The notes beneath the pieces were generated by a model. It ran no database searches, was not told the DNA's origin, and saw nothing but the letters and a program-made list of their open reading frames with translations. A stretch of DNA of 27,284 nucleotides, taken from a virus. The stretch is taken from positions 1-27,284 of the IMG/VR virus record IMGVR_UViG_3300043409_002883; one strand, 5' to 3'. The position numbers and the translations under genes are program-made. Of the stretch, positions 14,711 through 22,367 are shown piece after piece (position 1 is the stretch's first letter; every line of letters begins with the position of its first letter).

Positions 14711-16972
14711 TTACATACGGCCGATCACAGCTTCGATAATCAGTGTACCGCCGTTGTGATTGTTTTCCAAGCTCTTGCCAAGCACACAGCCTGGTACATA
14801 CTGATCAGCAGTCATCACCATGGCCACACCAGCAATATTGCTGCTGGTCAGCAGCGCGCCTTTGGTAACTGGTCCCAGCACACGGCAGGGCACGCGGCCA
14901 GTCAGTGCCACTGGCAGTCCACTGGCTGTGTCATTCATCAGGAACGCTGGCTGTTGGCTGATTACGCCGGCCACTCGGCTGTCATGGCTCACAGTGCTGA
15001 TGGTGATTTCCTGATCACCACCAAATACCACCACGGTGCCGTATTCATACACATCATCGCTGGAATAAATCTCAGCCAAATCGGCGTAGTTAGCGGATGC
15101 TTGGCGTGCATACAGTGTATCAAACCCTTGGCCTACTGCTCCGATGTTGCCAATGCCAGCTGTGCCTCCATTGGCAATAGCTGTGGCTATGTTGGCGGTG
15201 TTTACTGTGAGCGTATTACCCACCATAGCTGTGCTGGTGATCACCGCAGCAACGGCACTGATATTACCCACAGTGGCATTGCCTGTGACACTGAGTGAGC
15301 CCAGTGTACCAACTGATGTAATATTGGTTTGACTTGCTGTGGTTAATGTACCCACAATATTGGTTGCACTGATATTACCCACAGTGGCATTGCCAGTAAC
15401 ACTGAGTGAGCCCAGTGTACCAACTGATGTAATATTGGTTTGACTTGCTGTGGTTAATGTACCCACAATATTGGTTGCACTGATATTACCCACAGTGGCA
15501 TTGCCAGTAACACTGAGTGAGCCCAGTGTACCAACTGATGTAATATTGGTTTGACTTGCTGTGGTTAATGTACCCACAATACTGGTTGCACTGATATTGC
15601 CCACAGTGGCATTGCCAGTAACACTGAGTGAGCCCAATGTACCAACTGATGTGATATTGGTTTGACTTGCTGTGGTTAATGTACCCACAATACTGGTTGC
15701 ACTGATATTACCCACAGCAGCATTGCCAGTAACACTAAGTGAGCCCAGTGTGCCAACTGATGTAATATTGGGTTGACTTGCTGTGGTTAATGTACCCACA
15801 ATACTGGTTGCACTGATATTGCCCACAGTGGCATTGCCAGTAACACTGAGTGAGCCCAGTGTGCCAACTGATGTAATATTGGGCTGTGAGTTACTGGTAA
15901 CTGTGCCTGAAAATGCTGCGTTGAGATTGGCCACCTGAGTGGTGCTGTTGACTATAAAGGGTGCCGTGCCAGCAGTGGCTGTACTGTTGAATATATTGCC
16001 CTTGAATGTGCCATAGCTTCCACTAATGACACCACTGGTTTCAGTGGCCTGATAGTAGTAAGCCAAGCTTTGGCTGGCATTTTCCCAGCCAAAGAACGCT
16101 TGTTGGTCACTACCTTTGTAGTAGTGTACACGAATACCAATATCGCGCCCGTCATCAGTGACCCATGCACCAGTGCCATTGGCCAGATCGTGAAGTTCAA
16201 TAACATTGTCGGTAAAAAATGTGTTGGTTGTTCCTATAATGGTCTGATCACCCGACACTGTGATGTTACCAGTGATGGTGACATTACCAGTTATGATGTG
16301 ACTGGCGGTACTGGTACCAGCATTGAGATTTCCAGTAATACCCACCCCACCTGCAACCGTTAATGCTCCGCTGGTGGTATTAGTACTGACTGTGCTGGCT
16401 GATATCACAGCATTGCCTGCGCCTAAATTACCCACGTTGGCATTGCCACTGACACTTAAAATACCACTGACACTGTTGATATTACCAAATGTAGCATTGG
16501 CTGTGATCACCGCAGCAGCGGCACTGATATTACCCACAGTGGCATTGCCAGTAACACTGAGTGAGCCCAGGGTACCAACTGATGTAATATTGGTTTGACT
16601 AGCTGTGGTTAATGTACCCACAATACTGGTTGCACTGATATTACCCACAGTGGCATTGCCAGTAACACTGAGTGAGCCCAGGGTGCCAACTGATGTAATA
16701 TTGGTTTGACTTGCTGTGGTTAATGTACCCACAATACTGGTTGCACTGATATTACCCACAGTGGCATTGCCTGTGACCGTAATTGCTGTTACATTAGCAT
16801 TGGTAGCACCCAAATTACCCACATTAGCGTTGCCAGTAACACTGATGGTATTACCCACCGTGATGAAGTTGGCATTCACATACCCACTGGTATTGACATT
16901 TCCACTGCTGCCAGTGATGTTGGCATTTCCGATAGTGACCCCGTATTCTATGGTAAAATTCTGTAACGCCAT
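14711..16972 (-). CDS. Tail-fibre or adhesin protein with 37-residue repeats
   Basis: This is a 753-aa protein. The N-terminal part is a Gly/Asn/Thr/Val beta-repeat (GNANITGSSGNVNTSG). The repeat S-L-S-V-T-G-N-A-T-V-G-N-I-S-A-T-S-I-V-G continues to 37 residues; it occurs twice at 63-136 and five times at 374-558, with partial copies after each array. Between the arrays lies a non-repeat domain (about 245-335) containing TDDGRDIGIRVHYYKGSDQQ, a block I recall from cyanophage tail proteins. The C-terminal domain (617-753) has NYADLAEIYSSDDVYEYGTV and AGVISQQPAFLMN. It resembles autocleaving or chaperone-type ends of tail spikes, a tentative match. The repeats suggest a beta-solenoid shaft with the C-terminus as trimeriser or tip. 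Late promoter at 17006-17013; AGGAG before the ATG. Confidence 0.82.
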   Translation of the reverse strand: MALQNFTIEYGVTIGNANITGSSGNVNTSGYVNANFITVGNTISVTGNANVGNLGATNANVTAITVTGNATVGNISATSIVGTLTTASQTNITSVGTLGSLSVTGNATVGNISATSIVGTLTTASQTNITSVGTLGSLSVTGNATVGNISAAAAVITANATFGNINSVSGILSVSGNANVGNLGAGNAVISASTVSTNTTSGALTVAGGVGITGNLNAGTSTASHIITGNVTITGNITVSGDQTIIGTTNTFFTDNVIELHDLANGTGAWVTDDGRDIGIRVHYYKGSDQQAFFGWENASQSLAYYYQATETSGVISGSYGTFKGNIFNSTATAGTAPFIVNSTTQVANLNAAFSGTVTSNSQPNITSVGTLGSLSVTGNATVGNISATSIVGTLTTASQPNITSVGTLGSLSVTGNAAVGNISATSIVGTLTTASQTNITSVGTLGSLSVTGNATVGNISATSIVGTLTTASQTNITSVGTLGSLSVTGNATVGNISATNIVGTLTTASQTNITSVGTLGSLSVTGNATVGNISATNIVGTLTTASQTNITSVGTLGSLSVTGNATVGNISAVAAVITSTAMVGNTLTVNTANIATAIANGGTAGIGNIGAVGQGFDTLYARQASANYADLAEIYSSDDVYEYGTVVVFGGDQEITISTVSHDSRVAGVISQQPAFLMNDTASGLPVALTGRVPCRVLGPVTKGALLTSSNIAGVAMVMTADQYVPGCVLGKSLENNHNGGTLIIEAVIGRM
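15254..15853. repeat. 111-bp direct repeats, array of five plus a partial
   Basis: Five near-identical 111-bp units encode residues 374-558 of the fibre protein; a 45-bp partial copy follows. The units differ by a few bases, mostly silent, plus A for T, N for S and P for T changes. The strong DNA identity suggests recent duplication or gene conversion. Confidence 0.92.
16520..16786. repeat. 111-bp direct repeats, array of two plus a partial
   Basis: Two units of the same 111-bp repeat encode residues 63-136, with a partial copy to 151. They are nearly identical to those at 15254-15853, so recombination between the arrays could delete about 930 bp including the middle domain. Confidence 0.9.
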
Positions 16973-17005
16973 TGCTGATCTCCTGGTGGTATGCTTGTTA
17001 CAAGT

Positions 17006-17013
17006 TATTTATG
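17006..17013 (-). promoter_or_regulatory. Late promoter box CATAAATA (repeat fibre gene)
   Basis: The minus strand reads CATAAATAac, 33 bases before the ATG of the 753-aa fibre gene, with AGGAG in between. Confidence 0.78.
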
Positions 17014-17036
17014 GCAATTAGTGCTGATTTACATGG

Positions 17037-17900
17037 TTAAATCTTAGTAGAAAATACTTTGACGCTGTTGCCAGCGCCTGTGCCAGTGGCTCTGAGACGC
17101 ACATTACCACCGGATATATCTGCGTCCAGATTAATCAGTTTTATGTTGTTGGTCACACTGGCATACACCGTGAGATAAGCATTGGTGCCGTCGTTGACCA
17201 GAAAAGCCTCAGTGCTGTGGTAGTTGCTGCCATTGGTGGTCTGAATAATATACTTGGCTGTGGTGTAAGTACCCACCGCAAACTGATCCACTATGGTGGC
17301 TGAAGTGCCCACCGCCACCGCTGCTGAATTACTCAGCACAGTGGGTGTGCTGACACTGGTGCTGAAATTTCCAGTAGTAACACCGATGTTGTTACCACTG
17401 ATCACCAGCACATTATTCACATACAGATTACCCAGATTGGCTGACAGCACTGTGCCGCCCAGATCCAAGCTGTTGCCGCTGGCAAAGATAGTACCAAACC
17501 TAGCAGTGGGTGTACCGATATTAATAGTGTTGTTACTGGTGGGGTAAATGATGTCACCCACTGTGGTTTTACCAGTGACACTGGCATTACCGCCCAGGTT
17601 TAAGTTGCCACCCACGCCCACTCCGCCGGATACCGTGAGTGCGCCAGTGACTGTGTTGGAGCTAACAGTGGTATTGGTAATACTGAGTGCTATGTTAGTG
17701 GTGGAGCCCACCGTGGTGATTGCTTGAAGATCCGGCGAAAATAAACCATAGGGCAGCGGACGCCAGTTAGTGGTGCCATCTCCTATTTTGACTTTACGAG
17801 TATCAGTTTCAATACCCAGTTCGCCAGCAGCCAAGACAGGATTTGCTGAAGTCCATTCACTCGCCAATCCTCGTCTAAACTGAAATTGAATATAAGGCAT
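17037..17900 (-). CDS. Tail-fibre-like protein with Mtd_N-type N-terminus
   Basis: This is a 287-aa protein. Residues 4-46 carry the module FQFRRGLASEWTSANPVLAA, then GELGIETDTRKVKIGDGTTN. That module is common at the start of phage fibres and tropism proteins and may attach the fibre to the particle. The rest is a Gly/Asn/Thr/Val-rich beta region (for example TVTGALTVSGGVGVGGNLNL), similar in style to the 753-aa neighbour but without exact repeats. It ends in a compact region with NYHSTEAFLVNDGTNAYLTV. No enzymatic motif is seen. It is probably an adhesion or baseplate-wedge fibre. The late box at 17921-17928 and GGAG precede the ATG. Confidence 0.78.
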   Translation of the reverse strand: MPYIQFQFRRGLASEWTSANPVLAAGELGIETDTRKVKIGDGTTNWRPLPYGLFSPDLQAITTVGSTTNIALSITNTTVSSNTVTGALTVSGGVGVGGNLNLGGNASVTGKTTVGDIIYPTSNNTINIGTPTARFGTIFASGNSLDLGGTVLSANLGNLYVNNVLVISGNNIGVTTGNFSTSVSTPTVLSNSAAVAVGTSATIVDQFAVGTYTTAKYIIQTTNGSNYHSTEAFLVNDGTNAYLTVYASVTNNIKLINLDADISGGNVRLRATGTGAGNSVKVFSTKI

Positions 17901-17920
17901 CTACAGTAAGCTCCATTGTT

Positions 17921-17928
17921 TATTTATT
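17921..17928 (-). promoter_or_regulatory. Late promoter box AATAAATA
   Basis: The minus strand reads AATAAATAaa, seven of eight bases of the T4 late consensus, 20 bases before the ATG of the 287-aa fibre gene. Confidence 0.72.
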
Positions 17929-18804
17929 CTAAACCACGCCACCACAATCAAATGCTGGTCCACCCACATGGGATATACTAGGGTAACCTCCGTCAAAATT
18001 AATAATTCCAGCCACACCAGGAATTCCCTGTGTGCCCTGAACGCCAGTTGAGCCAGTAGCACCTGACCCCGTGGCTCCAGTTACGCCAATATTTCCCTGA
18101 GTGCCCTGCACGCCAGTTGCGCCAATAGTTCCCTGATATCCCTGCGAGCCCTGAACGCCAGTTGCGCCAAAAGTTCCCTGATTTCCTTGTGTGCCCTGAA
18201 CGCCAGTTGCGCCAATAGTTCCCTGATATCCCTGTGTACCCTGGGAGCCAGTCCAGCCGCGAAATCCCTGAATACCCTGTGATCCCTGAAATCCCTGAAC
18301 ACCAGTTGCACCCCCAAGGCCATCTATACCAGCCGTGCCTGATGCGCCCTGAGCACCCTGAGCTCCCTGAGCACCCTGAGCGCCCTGAGCACCCTGGGTG
18401 CCAATGCCGCCGTTGGTGACCAGTGTCTGCCAGGCTGCTGAGTAATAGATACGCAGTTGACCAGTGCTGTGCTGATACCATAAATCTCCCACAGCCGCAT
18501 CTGTGGGTGCAGTTTCAAAAATTTTAACCGGGACCACTTCCACACCAGCAACACCAGTGGCCACGGTGACTGTTACATTGTTACCGAAATTCAGTGTGGC
18601 TGCTGTGCCCTGTAATGATCCGTTATCCCGAACTTGTACAGCACCAGTGCCACCACCCAGTATGGGTACCCCGCCAGGAGTTATGCCATTGCTGAGTCTG
18701 AGTTCACCAGTGTCAATATCAAAGAAGATATTACCCCGCTCACCAATATACTCAGTGACAGGCGCGGGTACTAGACTGGCTTTGATTTTGCGAAAAAATC
18801 CCAT
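17929..18804 (-). CDS. Collagen-like fibre protein
   Basis: This is a 291-aa protein. Residues 1-130 form a head that includes GERGNIFFDIDTGELRLSNG, another variant of the fibre attachment module, and VGDLWYQHSTGQLRIYY. Residues 132-267 are a continuous G-x-y collagen repeat, dominated by GAQ, GTQ, GVQ and GAT triplets. The C-terminal tail (INFDGGYPSISHVGGPAFDC) resembles short fibre tips I recall from other aquatic phages. The repeat implies a triple-helical stalk in a trimer. Gln-rich triplets in place of hydroxyproline-type ones fit bacterial and viral collagens. It has a late promoter at 18823-18830 and GGAG before the ATG. The DNA of the repeat region contains near-identical blocks of about 40 bp, so length may vary. 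Confidence 0.85.
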   Translation of the reverse strand: MGFFRKIKASLVPAPVTEYIGERGNIFFDIDTGELRLSNGITPGGVPILGGGTGAVQVRDNGSLQGTAATLNFGNNVTVTVATGVAGVEVVPVKIFETAPTDAAVGDLWYQHSTGQLRIYYSAAWQTLVTNGGIGTQGAQGAQGAQGAQGAQGASGTAGIDGLGGATGVQGFQGSQGIQGFRGWTGSQGTQGYQGTIGATGVQGTQGNQGTFGATGVQGSQGYQGTIGATGVQGTQGNIGVTGATGSGATGSTGVQGTQGIPGVAGIINFDGGYPSISHVGGPAFDCGGVV

Positions 18805-18822
18805 GATAACTCCCGTATCTGT

Positions 18823-18830
18823 TATTTATG
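18823..18830 (-). promoter_or_regulatory. Late promoter box CATAAATA (collagen-like gene)
   Basis: The minus strand reads CATAAATAac, 18 bases before the ATG. The 7-bp arms AACTCCC (18808-18814) and GGGAGTT (18834-18840) flank it; the first arm includes the ribosome-binding site and the second overlaps the upstream stop codon. Confidence 0.78.
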
Positions 18831-18838
18831 GATGGGAG

Positions 18839-19354
18839 TTACCGGGCATGGCAACTATGGCTTTTTTGTTCACAGCTCTGCGCTGGTGCGGAATACCGCT
18901 GTATAAGCTGATCCCAAGCACGCTGGATATTCTGACACACTGTTTCAGTTAGCCTGAGCCTCAGTGATTCACCCAGCATCAAACGACCACAGAATGCGCA
19001 CATATTAAGTTCAGTTCTAACTTGATACTCCAGCAATCGGCTGCTGCGATGTGTGCTTTCGTGGAATTTTTCGTAATACCTCTTGGCTGCTTCTAAATCC
19101 AAAATCTGGTTGCCAACATCAGACTTGTTGTCAGCACTTTCCAGACTTTGCTTTAGTACATCCAGATGTTGCTGTAATGGTGGACTCCAGCGAGCATCAC
19201 CATCGTCAATTTTTGCCACAGTCTGTGCTTCAGCATCTGATGTCTTGGCGCTGAGCCCACCCAGCTTGCGAGCGATGGCACTGCGCAAATCCTGCTCGTC
19301 ATCGCCGGATTCAAAGTCACCATGTATTGTTATTTCAAAGTCTTTAAATCTCAT
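18839..19354 (-). CDS. Conserved hypothetical late protein (172 aa)
   Basis: The frame opens at a TTG at 19390, but a late-promoter box (19371-19378) lies between that and the next start, so I use the ATG at 19352-19354. The protein then begins MRFKDFEITIHGDFESGDDE. This start type and the block WSPPLQQHLDVLKQSLESAD (residues 57-76) are familiar from conserved proteins of aquatic T4-like phages. A helical region follows, then C-A-F-C-G (117-121) and further Cys residues near the C-terminus (SCEQKSHSCHAR), which could bind metal. No function is known to me. It sits between two collagen-like genes and is expressed late, so a virion or fibre-assembly role is plausible. Confidence 0.72.
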   Translation of the reverse strand: MRFKDFEITIHGDFESGDDEQDLRSAIARKLGGLSAKTSDAEAQTVAKIDDGDARWSPPLQQHLDVLKQSLESADNKSDVGNQILDLEAAKRYYEKFHESTHRSSRLLEYQVRTELNMCAFCGRLMLGESLRLRLTETVCQNIQRAWDQLIQRYSAPAQSCEQKSHSCHAR

Positions 19355-19370
19355 GTGGTATCTCAGTGAA

Positions 19371-19378
19371 TATTTAGC
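19371..19378 (-). promoter_or_regulatory. Late promoter box GCTAAATA
   Basis: The minus strand reads GCTAAATAtt, 16 bases before the ATG at 19354. Its position decides the start of the 172-aa gene against the longer TTG form. Confidence 0.7.
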
Positions 19379-19439
19379 ATAAACATCCAAATAACCGGTA
19401 GCAATTTCAGTGATCCAATCAGAACAAATCCAGTTACAC

Positions 19440-20078
19440 TTATATTAACTGTTGAGCTACTACAGTGATGTTGGGTGTTGAGCTGGTTCTGGTAAATATT
19501 ACTTGATACATTTTGGCAGAGGTAGTATTAATCAACCAGTATATTGCTGTGTCACCGTTGGTAGACATTGCCGCACTGCCTAGATTTGAAGCAGAGGAGC
19601 CTGCGGTCAAACTCACAGCACCGCTGCTACTGGTGCCACTGAGTATAGCAAGATAACTGCCCAATAATGTTTGACTTATTGACCCAGTTCTTGATACCTG
19701 TGGTATAGTTGAGGCCAAGCTAAATGTCAGAGTGTCAATGACCACATTGCCACTGCTGGGAATACCATTATTAATCTGCCAAATAGCTCCAGTGGCACCT
19801 GTGGCACCAGCGACACCTGTGGCGCCCCTTACGCCTGTGGCACCTATGACGCCAGTGGCACCTGTGGCACCTGCACCAGTGGCACCAGTGACGCCTGTGG
19901 CGCCCATTACGCCTGTGGCACCCACTGGTCCAGGAGATACCAAGTGACCACCCAGTGTGGTGCCGTCATGAAGTCGCAGGCTCCAGGTATCTGTATCCAC
20001 CGCAATCTCACGGGCTGCGCCAGTGAACGCATTGTTTTGACTAGTGGTACCACCGCGTAGTTGTAATCTCTTAGACAT
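19440..20078 (-). CDS. Collagen-like fibre protein with Mtd_N-type N-terminus
   Basis: This is a 212-aa protein. Residues 1-47 carry the attachment-type module: [20 protein letters not shown], then [19 protein letters not shown]. Residues 49-98 are a short collagen repeat made almost only of G-A-T and G-V-x triplets. The C-terminal 110 residues form a globular, Ser/Thr/Gly-rich beta domain ending in [10 protein letters not shown]. The order of anchor, short stalk and tip fits a small trimeric fibre. AGGAG lies nine bases before the ATG. The gene starts one base after the stop of the 173-aa gene and uses its late promoter. Confidence 0.82.
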   Translation of the reverse strand: MSKRLQLRGGTTSQNNAFTGAAREIAVDTDTWSLRLHDGTTLGGHLVSPGPVGATGVMGATGVTGATGAGATGATGVIGATGVRGATGVAGATGATGAIWQINNGIPSSGNVVIDTLTFSLASTIPQVSRTGSISQTLLGSYLAILSGTSSSGAVSLTAGSSASNLGSAAMSTNGDTAIYWLINTTSAKMYQVIFTRTSSTPNITVVAQQLI

Positions 20079-20079
20079 A

Positions 20080-20601
20080 CTATAAAGCTCCTAGATCTCT
20101 GTTTTCGTACGCCAACTCTGGTATGCTTCCCAGATCCAGATTCTCTCCCAGTTCATAGAGATCTCCGCTGACACGATAACCCAGCTGTAGATTTACCGGA
20201 ATAGCCACACTGAAATTATCATCCGAATAGGCAGGCAGTGTGTCTGATCCCGAGGTATATTTGATCAGCAAATAATAATAGCCCACAGGCGCTGGGTTCA
20301 GCACTGTGGCTGGAATCATTATCTGTGCTAGGCCAGTGCTGGCTGAGATCACTGTGGCTGTGAATGAGCTTACAAAATCCCGCTGTGGGGTTCTGACCAG
20401 CTCAGCATAGAAGGTTAAACTAGTGATATTTACTGCTTTCTGATCAGAATTTTTAACCTGTATCTTAATGGGATTATCGATGCCCTTGAAAAGCACCAGT
20501 GGTTTAGTGTACACGATTCTGTCCTCCACAGTCAGGGCACTGTCACCAGAAATCTGCAACTGAATAGTCTGGTCATACAGATAAATTTTAATGGTCTGCA
20601 T
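20080..20601 (-). CDS. Probable virion or baseplate-associated protein (173 aa)
   Basis: The protein begins [20 protein letters not shown] and contains [20 protein letters not shown], then a beta-rich region ([13 protein letters not shown]). The middle block is familiar to me from structural proteins of T4-like marine phages. It looks immunoglobulin-like or beta-sandwich in pattern. A perfect late box TATAAATA precedes it. The box is only 8 bases from the ATG, so the predicted transcript starts about three bases before the start codon and the AGGA at two or three bases would lie almost outside the message. The gene heads the fibre operon and may be the adaptor of the fibres. Confidence 0.75.
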   Translation of the reverse strand: MQTIKIYLYDQTIQLQISGDSALTVEDRIVYTKPLVLFKGIDNPIKIQVKNSDQKAVNITSLTFYAELVRTPQRDFVSSFTATVISASTGLAQIMIPATVLNPAPVGYYYLLIKYTSGSDTLPAYSDDNFSVAIPVNLQLGYRVSGDLYELGENLDLGSIPELAYENRDLGAL

Positions 20602-20609
20602 TGTCCTGG

Positions 20610-20617
20610 TATTTATA
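20610..20617 (-). promoter_or_regulatory. Late promoter, exact T4 consensus TATAAATA
   Basis: The minus strand reads tggTATAAATAcca: an exact late consensus within a near-palindrome (arms TGGTAT and ATACCA, 20607-20620). It drives the 173-aa and collagen-like genes. It is back to back with the candidate plus-strand box at 20636-20643. Confidence 0.85.
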
Positions 20618-20635
20618 CCATCCAGTGGCCATATG

Positions 20636-20643
20636 TATAAGTA
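20636..20643 (+). promoter_or_regulatory. Possible plus-strand late box TATAAGTA
   Basis: The plus strand reads TATAAGTA, one mismatch from the late consensus, 19 bases before the TTG start of the only plus-strand gene. It could alternatively be an extended -10 (TGTATAA). No better promoter is visible in the 61-bp divergent gap. Confidence 0.45.
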
Positions 20644-20662
20644 ACTGGAATGGGACTACATA

Positions 20663-21043
20663 TTGAGCCAAAATCTTTTTCAGAAGTTAACAGATAGATA
20701 CCCCTTCATCACAGTGATCGGCTATGGCGATAATGAATACATCGGAATAGTACAGAATCGTGACACTGTGGTAACTAATTTTTACGACCTCGCAGCCATC
20801 ACAGATAGTGATACTCGCCGTCAGTTTTTGGACCTAGGCGAGCAATGGTGGTGGGAAAGTAATAGACAGATCCCCATCAATATTTTTCTCAGAGAGGAAT
20901 GGGGTGTCTTCAGGGTTTATCTCAGAACCTTCAACAGCAAAGATGTTGTAGTATTACATGGTCCTGTGGTCAGCTTGGCCGAATTAGCTCAGAAGAAAAG
21001 TAAACGTCGCAGCATCACACTGATTCGCAAGATCAATCACTGA
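20663..21043 (+). CDS. Conserved hypothetical protein, only plus-strand gene (126 aa)
   Basis: The start is a TTG at 20663-20665; the ATG at 20650 is in another frame and soon hits a stop, and no in-frame ATG occurs early. The protein contains YPFITVIGYGDNEYIGIVQN, then LGEQWWWESNRQIPINIFLR and KDVVVLHGPVVSLAELAQKK. The W-W-W-E-S-N-R block is, from memory, strongly conserved in hypotheticals of T4-like cyanophages and pelagiphages. The C-terminus is basic (KKSKRRSITLIRKI), so nucleic-acid binding is possible. Its stop overlaps the 3' end of the opposite DnaE-like gene by seven bases. Function is unknown; it is transcribed against all its neighbours. Confidence 0.8.
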   Translation: MSQNLFQKLTDRYPFITVIGYGDNEYIGIVQNRDTVVTNFYDLAAITDSDTRRQFLDLGEQWWWESNRQIPINIFLREEWGVFRVYLRTFNSKDVVVLHGPVVSLAELAQKKSKRRSITLIRKINH

Positions 21044-21609
21044 TTCAGCAACACCATGTGAATTGCCACCAAGTACGAATAGGAACAGGCGTGAGCTTTT
21101 TTGAATCCATATTGTCCATCTGTGGATTTGTCCCACACTGTTTTAGCCACTTCAGCCCAGCGTTTTCCAGCCAGATGTCGTTTAGCTGGCCTTATCACTG
21201 CCAGAAACATAGCCAGTCTGGCTAAACTGTCCACCGGCTCTGGCATCCGTTGTAATAAATCCCAGTGAGCGTTGATGTGAACCACTTGCTGAACAAAGCT
21301 GTGATCAGTTAATCTATGCCAGGGCGGCTCAGTGGCCAACAACTGGTCCAGATGTGCTGGACTTTGCACCAGAGTATATACACTGTTGTTGAGAAAATCC
21401 AGCTTGATATAACCCAGTTCTTCAGCCAGCTTGTAATCTAGACTACACAAGCCAGTCAGTGAATCCACTGGCACTGGATTCACATATACACCAGTATTAT
21501 GTCGTACTGGTTTTCCCTCAGGCTGCTGCATCGCAGATGTGTACTGAATCAGATTCAGCGCCTGTGATCTATCAGCAAAATCCAGATCGATATCAAAGTT
21601 TTTGTTCAT
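21037..21609 (-). CDS. Mini DnaE-like protein (Pol III alpha palm remnant)
   Basis: The ATG at 21607-21609 has GGAG nine bases upstream; the open frame continues to 21672 without support. The 190-aa protein matches separate blocks of bacterial DnaE in order, by comparison with E. coli DnaE from memory. FDIDLDF (5-11) fits the catalytic PDFDVDF. RHNTGVYVNP (36-45) fits the NAGKHAGGVVIAP region. LDYKLAEELGYIKLDFLNNS (58-77) fits FDKSDVEYAGLVKFDFLG, with D71 at the third catalytic Asp. LARLAMFLAVIRP (129-141) fits IALVALFRPGP. YGFKKAHACSYSYLVA (167-182) fits YGFNKSHSAAYALVS. PHP, fingers and beta-binding domains are missing, so polymerase activity is unlikely. Probably a domesticated host-derived protein; function unknown. 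Confidence 0.7.
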   Translation of the reverse strand: MNKNFDIDLDFADRSQALNLIQYTSAMQQPEGKPVRHNTGVYVNPVPVDSLTGLCSLDYKLAEELGYIKLDFLNNSVYTLVQSPAHLDQLLATEPPWHRLTDHSFVQQVVHINAHWDLLQRMPEPVDSLARLAMFLAVIRPAKRHLAGKRWAEVAKTVWDKSTDGQYGFKKAHACSYSYLVAIHMVLLNQ

Positions 21610-21695
21610 ATGCAGGACTCCGTAATATGTAATATACCAGTGCGTCTGACAACATCTGTCGCATGCCTGCATCGTGCTGAGCCAGTGGAAGCATA

Positions 21696-22367
21696 TTACA
21701 TCCCCAACTGAGCCATCAGACGCTGGATCTCAACAAACTCAGATTCCTGGTGCAATTTACTTTGCCAGACTTCGGGATTAATCCAGCGATAAATCAGTTG
21801 CTGCTGATCTGGCATCAGCCGGCTCAGCCAGCCAACGCCATCGGCACTTGCGTAAATCAGCCATGCACTGATGCGACCTTTGACAATGTCACTAACAATA
21901 CGGCTGTCTGTGGCATATTTGAAGTAGTGAGCAGCCTCGCTGGTCTGCTGATCTGCCCAGTCGGTTGCTGTGAGCAGACTGCGTTGTACTGCGTCCCATG
22001 CTGGCTCAGTCTGAATCCAACTCAGCATAAACTCTTCGTATACCGAATCTGAACACCAACGATCCAGCGGAGTCTGCTGCTTTAATATGTAATTTATAAA
22101 CTCCTGAGTATTCACACACCGGACATCTATGGTGTACTGTGCAAACTTCTTAAAGGCAATGTAATACCTGCTGCTGGCAAATTCTGCCCAGTCTTTGGGT
22201 TTACTACTTGGTTGAATTCTCTGGTAGAACAGCTGATAAGTCTGCAACGCCAGTTTAACAACCACAGTGTTACGATCATTCCAGCGGCGTCTGGGTTCAC
22301 AGGCATGAGCTACCAGTGAATTTTCTTTCCGAAAACTCTTAGCACAGTGCTCACAAGAAAATGTCAT
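21696..22367 (-). CDS. C2H2-type zinc-finger protein (223 aa)
   Basis: The N-terminus (FSCEHCAKSFRKENSLVAHA, then C) is a classical zinc finger: C-x2-C-x12-H-x-C, so the fourth ligand is Cys in place of His. The basic segment EPRRRW follows. The rest is helical and Trp/Tyr-rich (for example SRYYIAFKKFAQYTIDVRCV and DSVYEEFMLSWIQTEPAWDA). Phages of this type carry, from memory, similar N-terminal finger proteins without known function; DNA binding or a role as regulator or recombination accessory are possible. The ATG overlaps the stop of the 162-aa gene (ATGA), with AGGTGAAG upstream. It precedes the DnaE-like gene by 86 bp. Confidence 0.78.
   Translation of the reverse strand: MTFSCEHCAKSFRKENSLVAHACEPRRRWNDRNTVVVKLALQTYQLFYQRIQPSSKPKDWAEFASSRYYIAFKKFAQYTIDVRCVNTQEFINYILKQQTPLDRWCSDSVYEEFMLSWIQTEPAWDAVQRSLLTATDWADQQTSEAAHYFKYATDSRIVSDIVKGRISAWLIYASADGVGWLSRLMPDQQQLIYRWINPEVWQSKLHQESEFVEIQRLMAQLGM

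Noticed and set aside
15254-16786. CRISPR-like array
   Set aside because: The repeats are 111 bp, in frame, contiguous without unique spacers, and within one long coding gene.
16716-17021. Plus-strand hydrophobic frame (Val/Leu/Pro-rich, membrane-like)
   Set aside because: It is the antisense shadow of the Gly/Asn/Thr/Val repeats of the fibre gene; several similar shadows occur across 14756-16598 and have no start signals.
19355-19390. Longer N-terminus from TTG at 19390
   Set aside because: It contains the late box at 19371-19378; the ATG at 19354 gives the usual MRFKDFE start.
4630-20078. Diversity-generating retroelement, because of Mtd_N-like fibre starts
   Set aside because: No reverse transcriptase gene and no template repeat are present in the window; the Mtd_N-like module is widespread in fibres.
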